Of a DNA stretch of 64,000 nt, positions 1 to 8,480 are shown piece after piece. The notes under the pieces are model-generated. The model saw nothing but the letters and a program-made list of their open reading frames with translations, did no database searches and was not told where the DNA came from. A program made the position numbers and the translations under genes. Source of the stretch: Colwellia sp. (GTDB taxonomy: Bacteria > Pseudomonadota > Gammaproteobacteria > Enterobacterales > Alteromonadaceae); NCBI GenBank assembly GCA_029938115.1, contig JAPYOP010000008.1:1-64000 (forward strand), read 5' to 3'. Within the stretch, counting starts at the first letter, position 1, and each line of letters begins with the position of its first letter.

Positions 1-51
1 TTCGACAAATTGGTTAAAAGCCAACTGCTCTACCAACTGAGCTAACGGCCG
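1..51 (-). tRNA. tRNA-Lys (UUU), cut by the window edge
   Basis: The 5' part of a tRNA read on the minus strand, starting at 51. The acceptor strand, D-arm (TAGCTCAG...GGTAGAG) and anticodon loop CTTTTAA are identical to the intact copy at 245-320, so the anticodon is UUU (Lys). The 3' part lies outside the window. Together with the next copy it forms a tandem tRNA-Lys locus downstream of tol-pal-cpoB, the same relative position as the lysT locus in E. coli. Confidence 0.93.
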
Positions 52-152
52 ACATGTTTTTTTTATGGAATAAATCCACCCTACCCTTTAGACTCTGTAG
101 TGGAGCATTTCCATTTCGAAATTTGTAACTCGATTTTCAAAATTTTAACAAG

Positions 153-225
153 TGGTCGCATGAAAAACTTCAACCTTCGACCAACTAGGATTATCAGGTT
201 AAAAGCCTTGGCTTTCAGACGCTAA
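153..225 (-). pseudogene. Decayed tRNA-Lys copy
   Basis: Lies between the two good tRNA-Lys genes. Read on the plus strand it shares, in the same order, the blocks TGGTCG (153-158), AACCTTCGAC (172-181) and GGTTAAAAGCC (198-208) with the intact gene. These are the CCA end, the T-arm and the anticodon region. Between the second and third blocks there is an insertion of roughly 10 nt, and the D-arm and 5' acceptor half are unrecognisable, so no cloverleaf can form. I infer a degenerated third member of a tandem array. A chance match is unlikely given three collinear blocks, but an alignment was not computed. Confidence 0.6.
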
Positions 226-244
226 ATATAATCCTAAATAAAAT

Positions 245-320
245 TGGTCGGCCGTGAAGGATTTGAACCTTCGACAAATTGGTTAAAAGCCAACTGCTCT
301 ACCAACTGAGCTAACGGCCG
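245..320 (-). tRNA. tRNA-Lys (UUU)
   Basis: A complete 76-nt cloverleaf including an encoded CCA (245-247 on the plus strand reads TGG). The acceptor stem CGGCCGT pairs with ACGGCCG, with discriminator A. The anticodon stem GTTGG/CCAAT encloses CTTTTAA, giving anticodon UUU. The T-arm is GAAGG-TTCAAAT-CCTTC. It decodes AAA and AAG lysine codons. It lies downstream of cpoB on the same strand but has its own promoter-like sequence at 357-384. Confidence 0.97.
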
Positions 321-356
321 ACATTGCGTTTAGGTTGGTGCCTCAACGCGCCGCAT

Positions 357-384
357 ATGATACTGATTAAAAAATTTAGTGCAA
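357..384 (-). promoter_or_regulatory. Probable promoter of the tRNA-Lys locus
   Basis: On the minus strand TTGCAC (379-384) and TATCAT (357-362) are 16 nt apart and are followed by a GC-rich discriminator (GCGGCGCG). GC-rich discriminators are typical of stringently controlled stable-RNA promoters. The predicted start near 350 gives a short leader to the tRNA at 320. Sequence inspection only. Confidence 0.55.
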
Positions 385-482
385 CAACAAATTTCGTTTT
401 TTTCACTATTATTTTTTGTTTGCTTAAAAACAGAGCAAAGCGCTAGTTTTGTCAGCAATATCTATCACTATTTATAGGCAAG

Positions 483-1277
483 TTATTCAGTTAAGTTTTC
501 TAAACGCGGTTTGGCTAGTTGTGCGGAAGTTGAATCTGGGTACTCACTTAACAACTGGCGATATAACTGAACTGCTTTTTCTACATTGTTTTGTTTTTGC
601 GCAACCATAGCCAACTTCAATAATGCATCAGGTCTTTTATTCGAATCTTGAAACTGCTGAACTACAATTAAAAACTCTTGTTCTGCGTCGCTTAAGTCCC
701 CTTTATTAAACAATAACTGCCCTAACCAATAATGAGCGTTAGGAGCATAAGTTGACTGCGGATAAGTTTGGTTAAAGCTACGGAATGCAGGAATGGCTTG
801 CTCATAGCGCTTATCTTTAAGCACTAAGTTTAATGCTTTGTCATAAGCCTCATTTTCAGTCAAATCATCACTATAATCTTTTGTTACGGTAGATGAGTTA
901 ACAGCAAGAGCACTGGGCACAGGTGTTGTTGGTTTTAATGCTTCGCTAACACGTCTATCAAGTTCTTGGTACAGCTCTCGCTGACGCTCCAGTACCTGTG
1001 ATAACTGATGTGTATGCAACTCAGTAACGCCGCGCAATTCATTGACTTGAGTTTGTAAGTCATCTAGTTGGCGCTGAATATTAACTTGAGATCGGTTACG
1101 AGAATCAAGTTTGCGTTCAACATTAGCTAGTTGCTCGCTCAGAGATCCAGAGCTTTGACTAGAAACGGGAGTTGAACTTACGTCTATAACTGGCGCTTGA
1201 GCCGCTAACACAGTTGAAGTGCTAGCGGTCAATATAATGCCAAATAAAACGGTTTTACTTGAAAGGGTTAGTTTCAT
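483..1277 (-). CDS. cpoB: Cell division coordinator CpoB (YbgF)
   Basis: A 264-aa periplasmic protein, last gene of the Tol-Pal operon. A signal peptide of about 25 residues (ending STVLA) is followed by a coiled coil at about 43-110 (the trimerisation region in E. coli CpoB) and by tetratricopeptide-type repeats from about 140 to the end, with the usual YDKAL, YPQSTYAPNAHYWLGQL and AVQLYRQLLSEYP repeats. In E. coli CpoB links outer-membrane constriction by Tol-Pal with PBP1B-dependent septal peptidoglycan synthesis. The start is supported by GGATG a few bases upstream of ATG. The gene follows pal by about 70 nt. Confidence 0.93.
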   Translation of the reverse strand: MKLTLSSKTVLFGIILTASTSTVLAAQAPVIDVSSTPVSSQSSGSLSEQLANVERKLDSRNRSQVNIQRQLDDLQTQVNELRGVTELHTHQLSQVLERQRELYQELDRRVSEALKPTTPVPSALAVNSSTVTKDYSDDLTENEAYDKALNLVLKDKRYEQAIPAFRSFNQTYPQSTYAPNAHYWLGQLLFNKGDLSDAEQEFLIVVQQFQDSNKRPDALLKLAMVAQKQNNVEKAVQLYRQLLSEYPDSTSAQLAKPRLENLTE

Positions 1278-1346
1278 TTTTCATCCGATGTTATTTATTA
1301 ACAGTTCTGAGTATAAACTCTGATAAATAGCGATTAGTAGCAGCTA

Positions 1347-1889
1347 TTAATAAACAATTACCGCACGACGGTTTTTAGAGAAAGCGTCTTCTGAGCGATC
1401 TTTAACCATTGGCTTTTCTTCGCCATAGCTAACAACTTTTAATTGATTAGCAGCAACACCCATATTTTCTAAATAGGTAACAACTGCTTTAGCACGACGT
1501 TCGCCTAAAGCGATGTTGTACTCAGGTGTACCACGTTCATCAGCATGACCTTCAATTAAAACTTTAACATTTGAATTAGCATTTAAATAGGTAGCATGTG
1601 CGTCTAAAATACTTGAAAACTCTTCAGTAACATTTGAAACATCAAAACCAAAATAGATAATATGTTCTGAACGTAATTTTGCTATTTCTTGACGTTTAAG
1701 TTCTTTAATTTCAGCCGCTTTTTTAGCTGCTTGAACTTTTACAGCCTCTTCAGCCGCTTGCTGTTGAGCAACTTCAGTATTTGTATCAACGGTTGTTTGC
1801 TCATCTGATGTATCATTAGAACTACAAGCTGCTAATGCCAAAAGTGGTAAAGCAATAGCTATATTCTTGAAAGTTTTATTTAAGCGCAT
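1347..1889 (-). CDS. pal: Peptidoglycan-associated lipoprotein Pal
   Basis: An outer-membrane lipoprotein that binds peptidoglycan and is moved to the septum by TolQRA. I place the start at ATG 1889 (180 aa) rather than at the in-frame start 24 nt upstream, because AAGGA sits at proper spacing before it and the signal peptide then begins MRLNKTFKN. The lipobox LAAC puts the lipidated cysteine at residue 22. A low-complexity Ala/Glu/Lys linker follows. The OmpA-like domain occupies about 75-180, with the signature NANSNVKVLIEGHADERGTP and, further on, LGERRAKAV. It sits between tolB and cpoB. Confidence 0.95.
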   Translation of the reverse strand: MRLNKTFKNIAIALPLLALAACSSNDTSDEQTTVDTNTEVAQQQAAEEAVKVQAAKKAAEIKELKRQEIAKLRSEHIIYFGFDVSNVTEEFSSILDAHATYLNANSNVKVLIEGHADERGTPEYNIALGERRAKAVVTYLENMGVAANQLKVVSYGEEKPMVKDRSEDAFSKNRRAVIVY

Positions 1890-1945
1890 GTTATTTTTCC
1901 TTATTTTTGCCAAAGTGTTATTTTAAAATTATTCAATTATTTTTC

Positions 1946-3289
1946 TTATAAAAATGGTGACCAAGCAGGTGATTTAACTTGTCCATCAAGCGCAGGTAAT
2001 CTAGCCTTGAAACGACCATCTACGGAAACCAACCCTAGAACCTGTCTATTATTATGTAACGTACTATATATTATCATACCGCCATTAGGTGAAACACTAG
2101 GTGACTCATCTAAGCGCGTTTTTGTTAAGACTTGAAATAGACCTGAGTCTAATTCTTGTTTAGCTAATCGATATTGACCTCGAGTTCTATTGACCATGAT
2201 TAACTGATTACCATCAGGCGTAATAGAACCACCTAGATTCATTTCACCGTCAAAAGTTAACCGTCTAACTTTTGCATCGACTAAATTTACGCGATAAAGC
2301 TGCGGTTTACCACCCCGTTCTGAACTAAATACCAAAGAATTGCCATCTGGAGTCCAACTTGGCTCGGTATCTATTGCTCTATTGCGTGTTATTCGACGTA
2401 ATTCCTTCGTTGCCAAGGTCATTATGTAAATGTCAGGGTTACCATCTTTAGATAACACCATAGCCATTTTAGTGCCATCAGGTGAAAAACGTGGTGCGCT
2501 GTTTATGCCATTAAACGAGCTGACAAGCTGACGTTCTCCGGTATAAATATTCATAGTATGAATTTGCGCTTGACGATTTTCAAAAGAAACATAGGCCAGC
2601 TGCTCACCGTCAGCATGCCATGATGGTGACATTAACGGTTCATTAGAACTTAGCAATACTTGTTCATTAAAACCATCATAATCAGCAAATGCTAGTTGAT
2701 AAGGATACTTTCCTTGATCACGAACAATAACGTAAGCTATCTGAGTTAAAAAAGCACCTTTAGCGCCCGTTAAAGATTCATATACCGCATTACTAATTGT
2801 ATGAGCATAACGACGAAATTGCTCGCTGCCTATTTGTGCACTACTTTGATTTAAAATATGATCTTGTGTTTGCACTAATTCGCCATTACTTAGCATAGAC
2901 GTTTGTCCACCCGTAATTTGACCGCGAATAACATCGACCAGTTGATAACTAACCCTATATTGTCCAAGAGTCGTTTCTTCAATCGTGCCAATTACAATCG
3001 CTTCTACCCCAGTACTTGCCCAGGCGCTGAAATCAATACTGGCTGAAGAGGTTGGCAGTTGAGGAAACTTGTCTGCACTAATAGGGTTGAATTTGCCACT
3101 ACGTAATAAGTCATCGCTAATTACTTTGGATACTTGCTCAGGAGCTTCTCCTAAACCTTGCCATTGAAATGGCACTACTGCAATAGGCCGAGCACTGTCA
3201 ACACCACCGGTGATCACTATCTCGAGTGTTGCCATTGCAGAGGTGGAAAGTAGGGTTATAAAAATTCCAAGTAATAGTTTAATTTTCAT
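1946..3289 (-). CDS. tolB: Tol-Pal system periplasmic protein TolB
   Basis: A 447-aa periplasmic protein with a 20-residue signal peptide (ending STSAMA). The N-terminal alpha/beta domain (about 21-170) contains the TolB box region, and the C-terminal part is a six-bladed beta-propeller with repeated SPDG/TPDG motifs ([59 protein letters not shown]). TolB binds Pal, and TolA releases it. The gene lies 41 nt after tolA and 56 nt before the chosen pal start, in the canonical order. Confidence 0.96.
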   Translation of the reverse strand: MKIKLLLGIFITLLSTSAMATLEIVITGGVDSARPIAVVPFQWQGLGEAPEQVSKVISDDLLRSGKFNPISADKFPQLPTSSASIDFSAWASTGVEAIVIGTIEETTLGQYRVSYQLVDVIRGQITGGQTSMLSNGELVQTQDHILNQSSAQIGSEQFRRYAHTISNAVYESLTGAKGAFLTQIAYVIVRDQGKYPYQLAFADYDGFNEQVLLSSNEPLMSPSWHADGEQLAYVSFENRQAQIHTMNIYTGERQLVSSFNGINSAPRFSPDGTKMAMVLSKDGNPDIYIMTLATKELRRITRNRAIDTEPSWTPDGNSLVFSSERGGKPQLYRVNLVDAKVRRLTFDGEMNLGGSITPDGNQLIMVNRTRGQYRLAKQELDSGLFQVLTKTRLDESPSVSPNGGMIIYSTLHNNRQVLGLVSVDGRFKARLPALDGQVKSPAWSPFL

Positions 3290-3330
3290 TGCTCACTTCT
3301 AAATCAATTTTAATGGTTAAATATGTTTAT

Positions 3331-4263
3331 CTAAAAAGCTGGTACCACAGAAACATCTATCTTACTCATTTCTTTGAATACTTCAGGGTCTTTTGATACG
3401 GGTAATATACCGGCTTTATATATAGCTTTTTTGGCTGCATCACAAACAACTCGATCGCCACTACCATTAGTAACAAACTGTACATTGCCTGATGGTGCAA
3501 GACTTATAGTTAATTTACAAGACTTTCCTTCCATTGTGGAACGATCTTTTATCATTCGTTGATCTATCATGCTGGTTATAAGGGCACCGAAACGCTGTAC
3601 CTCAGTCATCATTTGCTGTTTCCGTGCTTTATCGCGTGTCGCCATTTCAACAGCCATTTGCTCTGCTAGCTGTTTTTCTAGCACAGCTTTATCCGCTGCA
3701 GCTTTTTCTTTGCGCTGTCGTTCAGCTAATTGTTTTCTACGAAGATCATCAGATTTTTTCGCAGCGGCTTCCGCTTTTAACCTTTTTGAGCGAGCTTGTG
3801 CCGCGGCATCTTCAGACTTTTGCTGTTCTTGCTCTTTTTGCTTGCGAACTTTTTCAGCTGTTGCTGCTTTGGCAGTTGATTCTTTTGCTGCTTTGTCTGC
3901 TCGTATTTTCTCTTGCTCTTTTTGCTTGCGTTGCTTTTCTAGCTTTTTAATGCGAGCTTCTTCTCTAGCACGACGTTTTTTCGCATCGCTTGCTCTTTTT
4001 TCAATATTCTGAAGTCGTCTTTTATCTGCAGCTTTATCATCTGACTTTTGCTTTTTAATTTTGTTAATTGCTTTTTGCAATTTTTCAGCATCAACAACGG
4101 TTGCTTGAATAGGTTTTACTTCTTGAGCAAGTGATGTGTTTTTCTTTAATTTTGTTTCACTGGTGAAATCGCCCGTGATAAGTATAGCAACCATACCAAT
4201 ATGCAAAATAACACTTAACCAAATTGCCTTAACTAACGTGGCGCGATCATACTTCTTAATCAC
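3331..4263 (-). CDS. tolA: Tol-Pal energy-coupling protein TolA
   Basis: A 310-aa inner-membrane protein spanning the periplasm. One N-terminal membrane segment (about 13-32, AIWLSVILHIGMVAILI) is followed by a long Lys/Ala/Glu-rich helical domain (about 45-215) and a compact C-terminal domain (about 220-310) containing the CKLTISLAPSGNVQFV and CDAAKKAIYKAG segments of TolA domain III. It carries proton-motive force from TolQR to TolB-Pal. The repetitive helical domain produces long open frames on the other strand that are not genes. One base separates it from tolR. Confidence 0.94.
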   Translation of the reverse strand: MIKKYDRATLVKAIWLSVILHIGMVAILITGDFTSETKLKKNTSLAQEVKPIQATVVDAEKLQKAINKIKKQKSDDKAADKRRLQNIEKRASDAKKRRAREEARIKKLEKQRKQKEQEKIRADKAAKESTAKAATAEKVRKQKEQEQQKSEDAAAQARSKRLKAEAAAKKSDDLRRKQLAERQRKEKAAADKAVLEKQLAEQMAVEMATRDKARKQQMMTEVQRFGALITSMIDQRMIKDRSTMEGKSCKLTISLAPSGNVQFVTNGSGDRVVCDAAKKAIYKAGILPVSKDPEVFKEMSKIDVSVVPAF

Positions 4264-4264
4264 C

Positions 4265-4690
4265 TTAGTTCTCCACCGAATCAGTCATTAATCCTACAGA
4301 AGGCACACCAGCAACTTGTTGCAATAATACCATTAACTGGATAACAGCATCATATGAAACGGCACCATCAGCATTAACAACAACAGGCGTATCTGGGTTT
4401 ATAACTAAATGAGCTTTTACTAACGTAGCAACTTCTTCAGCAGACAATGGCTCTTTATCATTTGTGCCAAGGGTAACATAGTAGCGACCTTGCGCATCAA
4501 CTGATGCAACAAGTGGTGGTTTGGTATCTTTATCTAGTGGTTCAGATTGAGCTTGGGGCAAATCAACTTTCACTCCTTGTGTTATTAACGGTGCAGTTAC
4601 CATAAAAATGATTAATAACACCAACATAACATCGATATAGGGAACAACGTTAATTTCAGCAACTTTACGGCGTCTAACTCTTTGATACAT
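4265..4690 (-). CDS. tolR: Tol-Pal proton-channel subunit TolR
   Basis: A 141-aa ExbD/TolR family protein. The single membrane helix (about 17-38) carries the essential aspartate, D20 in NVVPYIDVMLVLL, which corresponds to E. coli TolR D23. The periplasmic domain follows (about 45-141). With TolQ it forms the proton-driven motor that energises TolA. It lies 15 nt after tolQ and 1 nt before tolA, so it is translated from the same message. Confidence 0.96.
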   Translation of the reverse strand: MYQRVRRRKVAEINVVPYIDVMLVLLIIFMVTAPLITQGVKVDLPQAQSEPLDKDTKPPLVASVDAQGRYYVTLGTNDKEPLSAEEVATLVKAHLVINPDTPVVVNADGAVSYDAVIQLMVLLQQVAGVPSVGLMTDSVEN

Positions 4691-4705
4691 ATATTACGCC
4701 CCTTT

Positions 4706-5389
4706 TTATGCTTGTTTTTCAATAGCTGTTTGGCGCTGCAAAATACTCGCAAACTCTTCCATAAAGTTACCGTAGCTATTTTCAAGCTTCTCAACTTTAT
4801 GACTAAAACGGTTAAATGCCATTACCGCAGGTATTGCAGCAAATAATCCCATTGCTGTCGCAATAAGTGCTTCGGCAATACCCGGTGCGACCATAGCTAA
4901 TGTCGCTTGTTGCACCGAACCCAAACCAATAAAAGAATTCATAATGCCCCAAACAGTACCAAACAAGCCAATATAAGGACTAATAGAACCAACTGTTGCC
5001 ATAAAAGGAAGATGCACTTCCAAGCTATCAACTTCTCGCGACAAAGCCACGCGCATGGCTCTATGCGTTCCATCAACAATAGTTTGCGGATTATCAATGT
5101 GGCTTTTGCGTAAACGAGCAAATTCTTTAAATCCTGCAACGAATAAACTTTCAATGCCTTGAATTTGGTTCTTAACTGAGATTTCACTATAAAGCTTACT
5201 TAAATCGGCTCCACTCCAGAATTTGTCTTCAAAGTCTTTCAACTGCTGTTTAGCCATATTTAGCGCTTGTCGACGTTGAAAAATCATCGCCCAACAAGCT
5301 ATAGAAAAACCCAATAATATCAACATAACAAATTTCACCAGTAAACTGGCTTCTAACACAAGATCAAAAATTGAAAATTCAGCAGACAC
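4706..5389 (-). CDS. tolQ: Tol-Pal proton-channel subunit TolQ
   Basis: A 227-aa MotA/TolQ/ExbB family inner-membrane protein. It has one membrane segment near the N-terminus (about 14-34) and two more at about 130-200, within [20 protein letters not shown] and [20 protein letters not shown], which are the family signatures lining the proton path. It forms the stator of the Tol motor with TolR. Its start overlaps the end of ybgC by 11 nt, which suggests translational coupling. Confidence 0.96.
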   Translation of the reverse strand: MSAEFSIFDLVLEASLLVKFVMLILLGFSIACWAMIFQRRQALNMAKQQLKDFEDKFWSGADLSKLYSEISVKNQIQGIESLFVAGFKEFARLRKSHIDNPQTIVDGTHRAMRVALSREVDSLEVHLPFMATVGSISPYIGLFGTVWGIMNSFIGLGSVQQATLAMVAPGIAEALIATAMGLFAAIPAVMAFNRFSHKVEKLENSYGNFMEEFASILQRQTAIEKQA

Positions 5390-5816
5390 GTTTAAACGCT
5401 CCTAATATAGATTCTGGAATAGCCATAGGTTTTGCTCTTTGAGAGCTATGGCCTTGAAAATTTACACAAGCAACACGTACTATTGCAGTACATATTACTT
5501 GCTGTGCTTGGTTAGTTATTTTCTGATGAAAAACCAAACTAGCGCGCTTTAGCGTAGTTATAGTGGAGTTAACATTAAGTAAATCATCTAACTTGGCCGA
5601 AGCAATATTGTCCATTTCAACCTTTCTGACCACAAAACCAATGTTTTGTTCTAAAAAATTTGCTTGATTAATACCAAGCTCCCTAAGCCACTCGGTGCGA
5701 GCTCGCTCAAAAAACTTTAAATAGTTAGCATAATAAACAATACCACCAGCGTCAGTATCTTCATAATAAACTCTTAATGAATAATTTTGGCTGATGTTTG
5801 ATACGTTGCTAGGCAT
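5379..5816 (-). CDS. ybgC: Acyl-CoA thioesterase YbgC
   Basis: A 145-aa hotdog-fold thioesterase, first gene of the tol-pal operon. The signature [20 protein letters not shown] at about 17-36 includes the active-site aspartate of the 4HBT family. E. coli YbgC acts on acyl-CoA and associates with phospholipid-synthesis enzymes. Its position ahead of tolQ is conserved in many proteobacteria. No strong promoter stands out in the AT-rich region upstream. Confidence 0.93.
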   Translation of the reverse strand: MPSNVSNISQNYSLRVYYEDTDAGGIVYYANYLKFFERARTEWLRELGINQANFLEQNIGFVVRKVEMDNIASAKLDDLLNVNSTITTLKRASLVFHQKITNQAQQVICTAIVRVACVNFQGHSSQRAKPMAIPESILGAFKRVC

Positions 5817-6105
5817 TTATAATAAGGTTTCTAAGACTATTTAGTTAAGTGAACCTATATTAATAGATAACCTAGCCGACAAACAAGATGAAGTTAGTGA
5901 ATAATTACATTTTCATACAAAAAATTCACTTTTGAGGATAATATAAGAATAAAGAAGAAGTTTCCCCTTAAATTTACTCAAAACAAAATAACTAATCTTC
6001 TACCAAAGATGAAGTAACAAAATACTTATTCATAAAAGCTGCAAAAAATAGCTATCTGCGCAGTTAAAACTGCATATAGATTCACTTTTACGTGCCAACA
6101 ACAAC

Positions 6106-6318
6106 CTAAGGCCAATCATTAGTTTTTCTAATGTGAAATGGTATTTTTTTTAGTTTGTCAATAAGAGGTGCAATAGCTAAACTACATTTGTTTTCTGAGT
6201 TAGCGCAATGATGACTTACTCTTCCCCATAGAGACATCATTAACCAGACAACTTTTGAACTGATGCTTTTACTTATATATTTTATATAAATGAATTTGTT
6301 ATCTTTTCTCTCTGACAT
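6106..6318 (-). CDS. Doubtful small open reading frame (70 aa)
   Basis: I do not recognise this product. It is basic, has one hydrophobic stretch (VVWLMMSLWG) and two cysteines. No good ribosome-binding site precedes the ATG at 6318 (only AAGA-like bases), and the composition is close to that of the surrounding non-coding DNA. It overlaps the candidate plus-strand sRNA by about 30 nt in the opposite orientation. It is more likely a chance frame than a gene. Confidence 0.18.
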   Translation of the reverse strand: MSERKDNKFIYIKYISKSISSKVVWLMMSLWGRVSHHCANSENKCSLAIAPLIDKLKKIPFHIRKTNDWP

Positions 6319-6404
6319 GTTTCTTGGAACTTTCTCTTTGAAAAATGCTTCCCTCTATCAACTTGATATTTAAGTTGGCCCGCAAAAATTGCGGGCTTTT
6401 TTTT
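6290..6404 (+). ncRNA. Candidate small RNA upstream of a plus-strand terminator
   Basis: A Rho-independent terminator at 6378-6404 points along the plus strand, yet no plus-strand gene ends near it. About 120 nt upstream, TTGAAC (6255-6260) and TATATT (6276-6281, spacer 15) or TATAAA (6285-6290) could form a promoter. The implied transcript of about 110 nt is pyrimidine-rich and has a second hairpin, CAACTT/AAGTTG, just before the terminator stem. This layout resembles Hfq-type sRNAs. The promoter spacing is not ideal and no family match is claimed. Confidence 0.35.
6378..6404 (+). terminator. Rho-independent terminator on the plus strand
   Basis: The stem GCCCGC/GCGGGC (6378-6383 with 6391-6396) has a 7-nt A/T loop and is followed by eight T residues. 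Read on the minus strand the stem is followed by CAACTTAAAT, which is not a U-tract, so it is a poor terminator for lolE. Its natural user would be a plus-strand transcript. Confidence 0.75.
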
Positions 6405-6431
6405 GTCTGACTTTTGATTAAAAAATATAAA

Positions 6432-7775
6432 TTAAAGTTGACCTAGCACTTGGGCAGGTTCAATTTTGGTTGCTCGCCAAGCAGGATAAATAGTTGCTAG
6501 CAAAGACATAGCAAGCGCAGTTATCATGGTGATATAAACATCAGTCATATTTAAATAGCTAGGAATATGGTCAATAAAATAAACATCAGCAGATAGTAAT
6601 TTAAGTGCAAATAAGTGTTCGACAAAGGCAATAATATCTGCAAGGTTCAACGAGAGAAAAACACCAAGGATACCGCCAATGACACTGCCGAGGAGACCAT
6701 TAACTAAACCTTGGTAAATAAAGGTTAACATGATTAATTTACGACTAGCCCCCATGGTTTTAAGGATAGCAATATCGCCTTTTTTATCATTAACAGCCAT
6801 AATCAACGTGGAAACGATATTAAAGCTAGCTACGGCAATAACCAATGCCAAGACAATAAACATCACCATACGAACCATTTGAATATCATTAAATAAGTGA
6901 CCTTGTGTGCGTGTCCAGTCCAAAATGTAAACATAATGATTGAAATCATAAGCAATAGTTCGGGCAATGCTTGGGGCAGCAAAAACATTGTCGAACTTTA
7001 ATCTAATTCCTTGCACTTCATTGGCTTGATAACCTTTAATTTCAGCAGCTTGTGCTAATGAAATATAGGCCAGGGTTTCATCTATAATTCCGCCAAATTT
7101 AAAAATACCAACAATTTTCACATGACGTTTTAATGGTGCAGCAAAGACATTTTGTTGTCCACTTCCGTTTATTGAATCAACATTATTTGAAGATGGTAAT
7201 AATATTTGTACGCTATCACCTAGTTTAACTGACAACTTTTTTGCGACGCCTGCACCGATAACAATGCCACTGCCTTCCTTTTGAGCATTAAGGCTTTCAT
7301 TGCTATTTTTAAGTGTTAGTGCTTGCCAACTTCCTTCAACTATATAGTTTTTAATATCAGAAACAAGCGTTTCTAAATGAACATCCACGCCTCTGATTTC
7401 TAATGCCTTTAATTGTGATTTATGCTGCATCATCCCCGTTAAAGTGATCACGGGTGCCGCCGCAACAACTTGTGGATTTTGTTGTATTTGCTGAACACTC
7501 GACTGCCAATTGGGTATCGGCTTGCTTACAGACATTAACTCTGCATGTGGCACAATTGAAAGCAATTTATGTGCTAACTCACGTTCAAAACCATTCATAG
7601 TGCTCAGCGCTATAATTAACACCATAGTGCCTAAAGCAATACCAATGGTTGAAGAGGCTGAGATAAAAGTAGAAAAGCCTTGTCCATGTCGACTACGAAC
7701 ATAACGAAGGGCTAAGAAAATGCTTAAGGGCTTGAATATTGATGTAGCAGTATTTTTTTTAGTTGAATTGGACAT
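6432..7775 (-). CDS. lolE: Lipoprotein-releasing ABC transporter permease LolE
   Basis: A 447-aa inner-membrane permease of the FtsX/MacB family. It has an N-terminal membrane helix (about 36-58), a large periplasmic domain (about 60-300) and three C-terminal helices including NIVSTLIMAVNDKKGDIAIL and the terminal TIYPAWRATKIEPAQVLGQL. With LolC and LolD it extracts mature lipoproteins from the inner membrane and passes them to LolA. The last gene of a lolC-lolD-lolE operon is LolE by analogy with E. coli. It starts 12 nt after lolD. Confidence 0.88.
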   Translation of the reverse strand: MSNSTKKNTATSIFKPLSIFLALRYVRSRHGQGFSTFISASSTIGIALGTMVLIIALSTMNGFERELAHKLLSIVPHAELMSVSKPIPNWQSSVQQIQQNPQVVAAAPVITLTGMMQHKSQLKALEIRGVDVHLETLVSDIKNYIVEGSWQALTLKNSNESLNAQKEGSGIVIGAGVAKKLSVKLGDSVQILLPSSNNVDSINGSGQQNVFAAPLKRHVKIVGIFKFGGIIDETLAYISLAQAAEIKGYQANEVQGIRLKFDNVFAAPSIARTIAYDFNHYVYILDWTRTQGHLFNDIQMVRMVMFIVLALVIAVASFNIVSTLIMAVNDKKGDIAILKTMGASRKLIMLTFIYQGLVNGLLGSVIGGILGVFLSLNLADIIAFVEHLFALKLLSADVYFIDHIPSYLNMTDVYITMITALAMSLLATIYPAWRATKIEPAQVLGQL

Positions 7776-7787
7776 CTTTTAGTTGCT

Positions 7788-8480
7788 CTAACTTTTGTTT
7801 TCAACAAAAGGTGTTAATTTGCCATGATCTAACTTTAATTGTCTATCCATTCGCATAGCTAAAGCAATATCATGAGTAACAACAACAAAGCTGGTTTGCT
7901 CGCTTTGGTTTAAACTACGAATTAATTGATAGATTTGTTCCGCGGTATCACTATCTAAATTTCCAGTGGGCTCATCTGCTAAAATTAACGATGGCTTAGT
8001 TACTAACGCCCGAGCAATTGCAGTACGTTGTCTTTCTCCACCAGATAATTCGCTTGGCCTGTGATCAATACGATGAGCTAAACCAACCTGTGCTAATACT
8101 GTCGTTGCTGCAGCTATTGCTTGTTTGGGTTTGTCACCGCGGATCAATAAAGGCATGGCGACATTTTCAAGCGCAGTAAACTCCATCATTAAATGATGAA
8201 ATTGATAAATAAAACCAATGTGTTGATTTCGAAAAGCAGCTCTTTGCTTATCTGACAAGGTTAAAATATTAACATCATTAATAAACACCTCTCCTGAACT
8301 GGGCAAATCTAACGCGCCAGCAAGGTGTAAAAAAGTACTTTTACCACAACCTGAACTACCGACAATGGCAAGTAACTCACCTTTATCAACTGTTAACTCT
8401 AAATTATCTAAAACTGTAGTTTCTATATCACCTTGCTGATATGACTTAGATAGTTGACTACAATGTAAAACTTTACTCAT
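7788..8480 (-). CDS. lolD: Lipoprotein-releasing ABC transporter ATPase LolD
   Basis: A 230-aa ABC ATPase. It has Walker [10 protein letters not shown] (about 42-50), a Q-loop in [20 protein letters not shown], the signature [15 protein letters not shown], Walker [13 protein letters not shown] and an H-loop in VVVTHD. The [19 protein letters not shown] segment corresponds to the LolD-specific region near the Q-loop. It energises lipoprotein release through LolC and LolE. It overlaps lolC by 8 nt, which indicates translational coupling. Confidence 0.94.
   Translation of the reverse strand: MSKVLHCSQLSKSYQQGDIETTVLDNLELTVDKGELLAIVGSSGCGKSTFLHLAGALDLPSSGEVFINDVNILTLSDKQRAAFRNQHIGFIYQFHHLMMEFTALENVAMPLLIRGDKPKQAIAAATTVLAQVGLAHRIDHRPSELSGGERQRTAIARALVTKPSLILADEPTGNLDSDTAEQIYQLIRSLNQSEQTSFVVVTHDIALAMRMDRQLKLDHGKLTPFVENKS

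Larger units (their letters stand above)
5817..6431. other. 615-nt intergenic region between ybgC and lolE
   Basis: The 5817-6100 part is very AT-rich and should carry the ybgC-tol promoter on the minus strand. I see several weak -10-like hexamers but no convincing pair. A short inverted repeat GCAGTT/AACTGC lies at 6060-6073. The 6106-6318 part holds a doubtful minus-strand open frame. The right end (about 6285-6404) holds a plus-strand terminator and a possible sRNA, listed separately. No tRNA, repeat array or mobile element is visible. Confidence 0.6.

Noticed and set aside
3569-4012. 147-codon plus-strand open frame opposite tolA
   Set aside because: It is the complement of the repetitive Lys/Ala/Glu-rich TolA helix; the product is a Ser/Ala/Phe/Cys-rich artefact, with no ribosome-binding site.
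5817-6105. Strong promoter for ybgC-tol
   Set aside because: Several AT-rich hexamers resemble a -10 but none has a suitable -35, so no specific site is claimed.
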